Positions 59,645 through 64,000 of a stretch of 64,000 nucleotides of DNA are shown piece after piece (within the stretch, counting starts at the first letter, position 1; each line of letters begins with the position of its first letter). Where the stretch lies: positions 21,261-85,260 of the forward strand of contig JAZRJV010000055.1 in NCBI GenBank assembly GCA_045645985.1, given 5' to 3'. The notes under the pieces are model-generated. The model was given only the letters and a program-made list of their open reading frames with translations. It was not told the DNA's origin and made no database searches. The position numbers and the translations under genes were made by a program. This DNA comes from RGIG9060 sp045645985. Lineage in GTDB: Bacteria; Spirochaetota; Spirochaetia; Treponematales; Treponemataceae.

Positions 59645-60829
59645 CTATGTTGTAGATTTCAAAAATTTAAAACAGAAAATGTATTTTCGCACATTCATAA
59701 TTTCTTTGCTGGTTAGTTCGTAGTAATTTCCTTTGGTATCAGAAAAAACTAATCCTTGTTTTCCGTACATTGAAATATCAACTATTTCTTGATGAGGCAA
59801 TTCTAAAATTTCTTCTTTTTCATCTTGAATTGTTGTAAAAGTAAATTTATCTGTAAACATAGCAAAAGTTCCACAACCTACAACTTCTTCTTGATGTTCA
59901 GCTTTTACTCGTTTTAAAGTTGCATTTTTATTTTCAAAAAGGGAATCAGAAATTTCTTTGTTTTTGCTTTCAACAAATGATTTTAATTCTTCTTGCTGAA
60001 AATCCTCCCATTGTGCAACTGTTTTGAATTTGCAACTTTCATCAAAATAGCCAAATTTATCAATGGTTGCAGAAAAATCACAAGAGGTACAGAAAACTTT
60101 ATTTTTAATAGAAGAAATTGTATCAATCTTTTTACATTTAGGACAAACACAAAAAGCGTGTTCTAATCCTTTTGCTAAATTTTTTCCTTTGTAAGCGATA
60201 GGATTTTCACTTTGTCTTTGATAAGCATCTTCCCACAAATCTTTTTTGATTAAATCTGTAATTTCTTCTGGAGAAAGTTTATCTAAATCTTCTTTTGTGT
60301 AAATATTTACGATAGAACCGTACATCTTTCCTTTTCGGATTCCGTAGCCCCAACGAGGAGTTGTAAAATATCCACCTTCAAGTTTGTAAGTGATTAAACT
60401 TGCTTTTGAAGCTTTTACCAATTTTCCAGTTGCAATATTGATTTGTCCTGTTCGTCCATCAAAAGATTTTTGACCTTCTGGAAAAAGACAAACATTTTTT
60501 CCTTCTCGTAATGCACGAATTGTTTTCATTACAGTAACTGTATCTGCTGTTCCTTTTCGTTTTGCGATTGGTTCAAAAGCATAACGCAAAACTTTAGAAG
60601 CAAATCCAGCCCGATAAACATGTTCACTTGCAACAAAATACATTTGCTGTGGAAAACTTAATGCAACTAAGCCTGGATCTAAATCTGTATTATGATTTGA
60701 AAGAACTAGATATGGAGATTCCAACTTAGGTGCAAGTTGGCAAGAATATTTGTAAATAGGTCTTAAAATTGGAGAAGCAATAAATCGAATAATTTTCCAA
60801 AGTATTTTATGTCGTTTATATTTATCCAT
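59645..60829 (-). CDS. PlsC-like acyltransferase with C-terminal zinc ribbon
   Basis: Residues 30-200 form a 1-acylglycerol-3-phosphate acyltransferase-type domain: His46 and Asp51 in SNHNTDLDPG and FPEG at 116-119. Beyond it is a zinc-ribbon (Cys229/Cys232, Cys247/Cys250) and a C-terminal domain that resembles a PH-like fold. This combination is not standard PlsC (about 250 aa; 394 here). It may modify lysophospholipids or other lipids. The ATG is 6 nt after TATAAT and lacks a ribosome site. The GltS-like gene follows. Confidence 0.82.
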   Translation of the reverse strand: MDKYKRHKILWKIIRFIASPILRPIYKYSCQLAPKLESPYLVLSNHNTDLDPGLVALSFPQQMYFVASEHVYRAGFASKVLRYAFEPIAKRKGTADTVTVMKTIRALREGKNVCLFPEGQKSFDGRTGQINIATGKLVKASKASLITYKLEGGYFTTPRWGYGIRKGKMYGSIVNIYTKEDLDKLSPEEITDLIKKDLWEDAYQRQSENPIAYKGKNLAKGLEHAFCVCPKCKKIDTISSIKNKVFCTSCDFSATIDKFGYFDESCKFKTVAQWEDFQQEELKSFVESKNKEISDSLFENKNATLKRVKAEHQEEVVGCGTFAMFTDKFTFTTIQDEKEEILELPHQEIVDISMYGKQGLVFSDTKGNYYELTSKEIMNVRKYIFCFKFLKSTT

Positions 60830-60835
60830 TCCATA

Positions 60836-60864
60836 ATTATAGATGAGATTTTATTAAAACACAA
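60836..60864 (-). promoter_or_regulatory. Promoter of the PlsC-like operon, predicted leaderless
   Basis: Minus strand TTGTGT (60864-60859), 17 nt, TATAAT (60841-60836), then 6 nt to the ATG at 60829. Confidence 0.65.
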
Positions 60865-60924
60865 TAAAAAGTTTGTTATATGGTGAAGTAGAAAATTAAA
60901 TAATTTAAATTTTCAATACTATTC

Positions 60925-60953
60925 TTTACAAGAAAATAAATTTCATTTAAAAT
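60925..60953 (+). promoter_or_regulatory. Promoter of the flavodoxin gene, predicted leaderless
   Basis: TTTACA (60925-60930), 17 nt, TAAAAT (60948-60953), then 7 nt to the ATG at 60961. Confidence 0.7.
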
Positions 60954-60960
60954 TCACTTT

Positions 60961-61515
60961 ATGAAAACATTAATTATTTACAGTTCACAAACTGGCTTTA
61001 CAGAAAGATACGCTTCTTGGCTTAAAGAAACTTTGGACGCAGAATGTATTTCTATCAAAAATGCAAAATCTGTAGATTTATCTTCTTACGATAAAATCGT
61101 TTATGGCGGATGGTGTTGCGCCGGAAGCATAAATGGATTAAATTCATTTATTGGTAAATTGGCAAAAGCAAAAGATGATATTGTTGCAAACAATAAAAAA
61201 GTCGCAATTTTTGCAGTTGGTTCAAGTCCTATAGAAAATCCTGATGTTTCAAAAGTATTAGATAAAATCAATTCTGATGTTGAAAAAAAACTTGGTTCTA
61301 AAATTGAAACTATGAAAGCTTTTTATTGTCCAGGTGGATTAAATTACGAAAAAATGAATACTCCATCAAAACTTGCAATGAAAATGTTTGTTAGCATTCT
61401 TAAATCAAACAAGAACAAAACTGAAAAAGACGAAATTCAAATTAAAATGATTTCTAGTTCTTTTGATATTGCTGATAAACGCCATATCGAACCAATCCTG
61501 GAATTTGTTAAATAA
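60961..61515 (+). CDS. Flavodoxin-domain protein
   Basis: This 184-residue protein is a flavodoxin-type FMN electron carrier or oxidoreductase: TLIIYSSQTGFTERYASWL with the phosphate loop near the N-terminus, then DKIVYGGWCCAGSINGLNSF and IFAVGSSPIE. The tail is longer than in classical flavodoxins (about 150) and resembles the flavodoxin-like/HemG-related group. It could serve as donor for enzymes such as the radical SAM protein nearby, but no direct link is shown. A strong terminator follows. Confidence 0.82.
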   Translation: MKTLIIYSSQTGFTERYASWLKETLDAECISIKNAKSVDLSSYDKIVYGGWCCAGSINGLNSFIGKLAKAKDDIVANNKKVAIFAVGSSPIENPDVSKVLDKINSDVEKKLGSKIETMKAFYCPGGLNYEKMNTPSKLAMKMFVSILKSNKNKTEKDEIQIKMISSSFDIADKRHIEPILEFVK

Positions 61516-61524
61516 AATCCTTGT

Positions 61525-61569
61525 AAAAGTTGCCTAAAAGATGTAATATCATTTAGGCAACTTTTTTTA
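61525..61569 (+). terminator. Terminator of the flavodoxin gene
   Basis: AAAAGTTGCCTAAA (61525-61538) pairs with TTTAGGCAACTTTT (61552-61565), followed by T. Confidence 0.88.
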
Positions 61570-61571
61570 AT

Positions 61572-61603
61572 GCGCAGTTTATGAATCTCAAAAACTCCTG
61601 CGC
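61572..61603 (+). other. Hairpin in the transporter leader
   Basis: GCGCAGTTT (61572-61580) pairs with AAACT and CTGCGC (61592-61603) around a bulged C. It lies 36 bp upstream of the transporter ATG. It does not match the known preQ1 riboswitch consensus. Confidence 0.4.
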
Positions 61604-61638
61604 TATATAAATTAAAATCCTTAAGGAGAGAAAACATA

Positions 61639-62403
61639 ATGTCTAATTTTACTTCCTTTGTAAAAAGGGAACTTACCGACTACAAAATTCTTTTACGAAA
61701 CATTCCTTCACCTACAATTTTATTTTTTACACTTTCTGTAGTTTGTGCAAATTTAATGGCAAATAAAGAACTTTTCAATTTTGAATATCTCGCCCTAGAT
61801 TGTGGATTTGTATTTAGTTGGATAATGTTTTTATGTATGGATATAATCTGCAAAAGATGGGGTGCAAAAGCTTCTGTAAAAATTTCAATTTTTGCTTTAA
61901 TGATAAACTTGTGCGTTTGTTTTTCATTCTTTTTGCTTTCTAAAACTTCAGGAAACTGGGGAGAATTTTATACCTACAAAAATGAAATTATAAATAATTC
62001 ACTAAACAAAACTTTTGGTGGCGCTTGGTATGTGGTTTTAGGTTCTGCTTCTGCATTTTTAATTTCTTCTATTATAAATGCACTTTTGAACAAAACTATC
62101 GGAAGACTTTCAGAAGAAAAATTACAAAAAGATAATTTTACAACTTTTGCTTTGCGCTCTTATATTTCAACTTTTGTTGCGCAATTTGCTGATAATTTTA
62201 TTTTTGCTTTTGTGGTTTCAAAAACTTTTTTTGGCTGGACTTGGAAACAAATATTATTTTGTTCAGTTTTAGGTGCAAGTTGTGAATTACTTTGTGAAGT
62301 TTTATTTTCAGGATTAGGATTTAAAATTCTTCAAAAATGGGAAGAAGAAAATATTGGAACAGAATATATTTCTTATAGAAAAAATTGTAAATCAAAAAAA
62401 TAA
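61639..62403 (+). CDS. VUT-family queuosine precursor-type transporter
   Basis: This 254-residue membrane protein has about six helices and features of the vitamin-uptake-like/YhhQ family, which imports queuosine precursors (preQ0, preQ1 or related bases): CANLMANKELFNFEYL, DCGFVFSWIMFLCMDIICKRWG, and AQFADNFIFAF. The substrate is inferred from the family. An AAGGAGAG site precedes the ATG. An SDR gene follows after 16 bp, giving a likely three-gene operon. Confidence 0.78.
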   Translation: MSNFTSFVKRELTDYKILLRNIPSPTILFFTLSVVCANLMANKELFNFEYLALDCGFVFSWIMFLCMDIICKRWGAKASVKISIFALMINLCVCFSFFLLSKTSGNWGEFYTYKNEIINNSLNKTFGGAWYVVLGSASAFLISSIINALLNKTIGRLSEEKLQKDNFTTFALRSYISTFVAQFADNFIFAFVVSKTFFGWTWKQILFCSVLGASCELLCEVLFSGLGFKILQKWEEENIGTEYISYRKNCKSKK

Positions 62404-62419
62404 ATCATAAGGTGAAAAA

Positions 62420-63085
62420 ATGAAAATATTGATAACAGGAACAAGTCAAGGAATTGGAAAAGCGTGTGCAGAACTTTTTTTACAAAATGAACATGTCGTT
62501 ATTGGATTTGATATAAAGCCTTCTTCTATTCAGCATAAAAATTATCAGCATTATCAAGTAGATATTTTTCAAAAAGAAAATCTTCCAGAAATAAATGATT
62601 TTGAAATAATTATTAACAATGCAGGAATACAAACTGGAACAGAAGATGATATAAAAACAAATTTGCTTGGAACAATGTATGTTACAGAAAAATACGCCTT
62701 TCAAAAAAATATAAAATCAGTTTTGTTTAATAGTTCGGTTTCCAGTCTTACAGGAAATGAATTTTCAACTTATGTTGCTTCAAAAGCGGGAGTTACAGGC
62801 TACATGAAAAATTGTGCAATTCGTCTTGCAAATGAATTTAAAGCAACCTGCAATGCTTTGTGCTTTGGCGGAGTTTTAACTGAATTAAATAAGCCAGTAA
62901 TTGAAAATCCAGAACTTTGGAAAAAAATTATGGATGTAACTCCATTAAAAAAATGGGCAACTGTAGAAGAAGCGGCACAATGGTGTTATTTTATGACTGT
63001 TGTAAATTCCTTTTGCACAGGACAAGCCATTGATATTTCTGGAGGCGAAAGAAACTGTGCCGATTTATTTGTGTGGGGAGAATAA
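62420..63085 (+). CDS. Short-chain dehydrogenase/reductase
   Basis: This 221-residue NAD(P)-dependent oxidoreductase has the SDR motifs: cofactor loop GTSQGIGKACAE, NNAGIQTG, the catalytic Ser in FNSSVSSLTG, and Tyr-x3-Lys in STYVASKAG. It lacks the extra substrate-binding insertion of larger SDRs. The substrate is unknown. AAGG precedes the ATG. Confidence 0.92.
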   Translation: MKILITGTSQGIGKACAELFLQNEHVVIGFDIKPSSIQHKNYQHYQVDIFQKENLPEINDFEIIINNAGIQTGTEDDIKTNLLGTMYVTEKYAFQKNIKSVLFNSSVSSLTGNEFSTYVASKAGVTGYMKNCAIRLANEFKATCNALCFGGVLTELNKPVIENPELWKKIMDVTPLKKWATVEEAAQWCYFMTVVNSFCTGQAIDISGGERNCADLFVWGE

Positions 63086-63087
63086 AA

Positions 63088-63597
63088 ATGAACATTCGAC
63101 AAATTCAAGCAAAAGACGATGAATTTATTTTTAACTTAATTCGTTCTTGTTTAGAAGATGCTGAACTCAATATTCCCGGAACAGCTTACTTTGATGAATC
63201 AATAAAAAAAATGAGTGAGTTTTATATCAATAAAGATGGCAGAAATTATTTTGTAATCACAGACCAAGATGACAAGGCTTTAGGTGGATGTGGCTTTGCC
63301 GAATTTGGAACTTACGACAAATCCCTTTCTCAAAAAGGCAACGATATCAAAGTTTGCGAACTTCAAAAATTATATATTTCAAAGGAAGCACGAGGCAAAG
63401 GTTTAAGTTATAAACTAATTTCTCTAGTTGAGCAAGAAGCAAAAAAATCTGGATATGACAAAATTTATTTAGAAACTCATCATAATTTGCCTGTTGCAAA
63501 ACAACTTTATGAGAAACTGAATTATACACTTTTACAAACAGCTTTGCCCGGTTCTGAACACTCTACAATGGATTATTTTTTTATAAAAGATTTGTAG
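63088..63597 (+). CDS. GNAT family N-acetyltransferase
   Basis: The 169-residue protein is a single GNAT domain with the acetyl-CoA loop LYISKEARGKGLSYKLISLV and C-terminal LYEKLNYTLLQ. The start at 63088 has GGGGAG upstream and lies 2 bp after the SDR stop; an earlier GTG at 63073 would overlap the SDR gene. The acceptor is unknown. Confidence 0.88.
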   Translation: MNIRQIQAKDDEFIFNLIRSCLEDAELNIPGTAYFDESIKKMSEFYINKDGRNYFVITDQDDKALGGCGFAEFGTYDKSLSQKGNDIKVCELQKLYISKEARGKGLSYKLISLVEQEAKKSGYDKIYLETHHNLPVAKQLYEKLNYTLLQTALPGSEHSTMDYFFIKDL

Positions 63598-63602
63598 ATA
63601 TA

Positions 63603-63845
63603 TCATTTAGAATAATATTCTTCATCTTTTAATAACTCTTCCTTGATTACTATTTTACCGTCATCTATTGTTCTTCGTCGCATGGTTAACCGTTTTTCTC
63701 TGTTTTTTAGTTCTGCAACTTCTTTCCTTAATTGTTCTAATTCAGCAAGTTCTTTTTTACGATATTTTGCTTCATTATTCATTGATTCATCATGACACTC
63801 TTGTATTGCAAGAATAATTAATAAAACACACAAAAAACTAAACAT
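63603..63845 (-). CDS. Small membrane-anchored coiled-coil protein
   Basis: This 80-residue protein has one N-terminal hydrophobic helix (about residues 2-15), then a charged coiled coil (KKELAELEQLRKEVAELKNR) and a basic patch. GGAGG lies 9 nt before the ATG, so it is likely expressed. No family is recognised. The last 155 bases of the window beyond it are AT-rich and hold no gene that I can support. Confidence 0.65.
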   Translation of the reverse strand: MFSFLCVLLIILAIQECHDESMNNEAKYRKKELAELEQLRKEVAELKNREKRLTMRRRTIDDGKIVIKEELLKDEEYYSK

Positions 63846-64000
63846 AAACTACCTCCAAAAAAGTAAATTAGATAATTTTATCATATCTAGTGTCTCAAAT
63901 AACGACACATCGAAAATTTTTTTTAATATGTTTTATAAAAAATCATTTTCTTTCTTAGTATTTCATAGATTTTATTTTGAAAAAATATTACATACTTGAC

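Noticed and set aside
61566..61638. preQ1 riboswitch before the VUT-family transporter
   Set aside because: Known preQ1-I and preQ1-II sequence motifs are not present; only a generic hairpin was recorded.
1..64000. tRNA, rRNA, CRISPR array, prophage, integrase or replication origin
   Set aside because: Looked for by eye on both strands; no cloverleaf-like sequence, regular spacer-repeat array, phage gene set or DnaA-box cluster was found.

Overview
The window is a low-G+C (roughly one third), gene-dense bacterial chromosome segment. It is most likely from a host-associated anaerobic spirochaete of the Treponema group. The signs are: short spirochaete-type lipoboxes (FSC, SSC, VSC) in several lipoproteins; outer-membrane-type secreted proteins ending in aromatic residues; a flavodiiron oxygen/NO reductase; class III cyclase and HD-GYP signalling; an MCP; and Aat-like, PASTA and GadB/GadC proteins in an otherwise anaerobe-like gene set. 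The genus is an inference from gene content. No rRNA, tRNA, IS element, prophage or CRISPR array was found.

Layout. 1-3,230: the end of a MATE exporter operon, then an accessory islet (a VapC-type toxin-antitoxin pair plus a lipoprotein with a poly-G promoter) between two copies of the 3' end of a DUF4298 gene. 3,277-11,910: an Aat-like transferase, an Rpn nuclease, a flavodiiron protein, membrane proteins, an adenylate cyclase and an NhaC antiporter. 12,083-14,675: def-fmt-PASTA operon. 15,075-15,950: an isolated TIR-membrane protein, a candidate defence effector. 16,147-23,007: proline biosynthesis (unknown gene-proA-proB-proC), an MCP and mnmG. 23,092-28,942: an adenosine-deaminase-like protein, PepF, and the gadB-gadC acid-resistance pair. 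29,071-36,892: TSCPD protein, AroD-AroE fusion, rpiA, a pseudouridine synthase, a membrane-anchored MerR with a CPBP protease, and glnA. 36,993-43,853: secreted and lipoproteins, a LysR regulator, and a CofE-like ligase behind a structured leader. 43,866-53,363: YbaK, an XRE-RtcB RNA repair operon with a structured leader, threonine aldolase, PAP2, AlkD-like, a transglutaminase-barrel fusion, a thioesterase and an HD-GYP protein. 53,373-63,845: NlpC/P60, Eis-like, a DUF4160-DUF2442 islet, radical SAM, GltS-like, PlsC-like, flavodoxin, a queuosine-precursor-type transporter, SDR and GNAT genes.

Themes. Glutamate is central: proBAC, gadBC, glnA and a GltS-like symporter all handle it, which suits an acid- and nitrogen-fluctuating gut niche. 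Many transcription units have near-consensus -35/-10 boxes (17-nt spacer) with the -10 box ending only 6 or 7 nt before the start codon, so they predict leaderless mRNAs. This decides several start codons (cyclase, mnmG, radical SAM). Other units have ordinary GGAGG-type ribosome sites.

The strongest leads for new biology are: the widespread leaderless promoters; two small toxin-antitoxin-like islets flanked by direct repeats of the disrupted host gene, one keeping the host gene's promoter and first seven codons; the TIR-membrane protein; the transglutaminase-barrel fusion; a poly-G promoter tract; and two structured 5' leaders.
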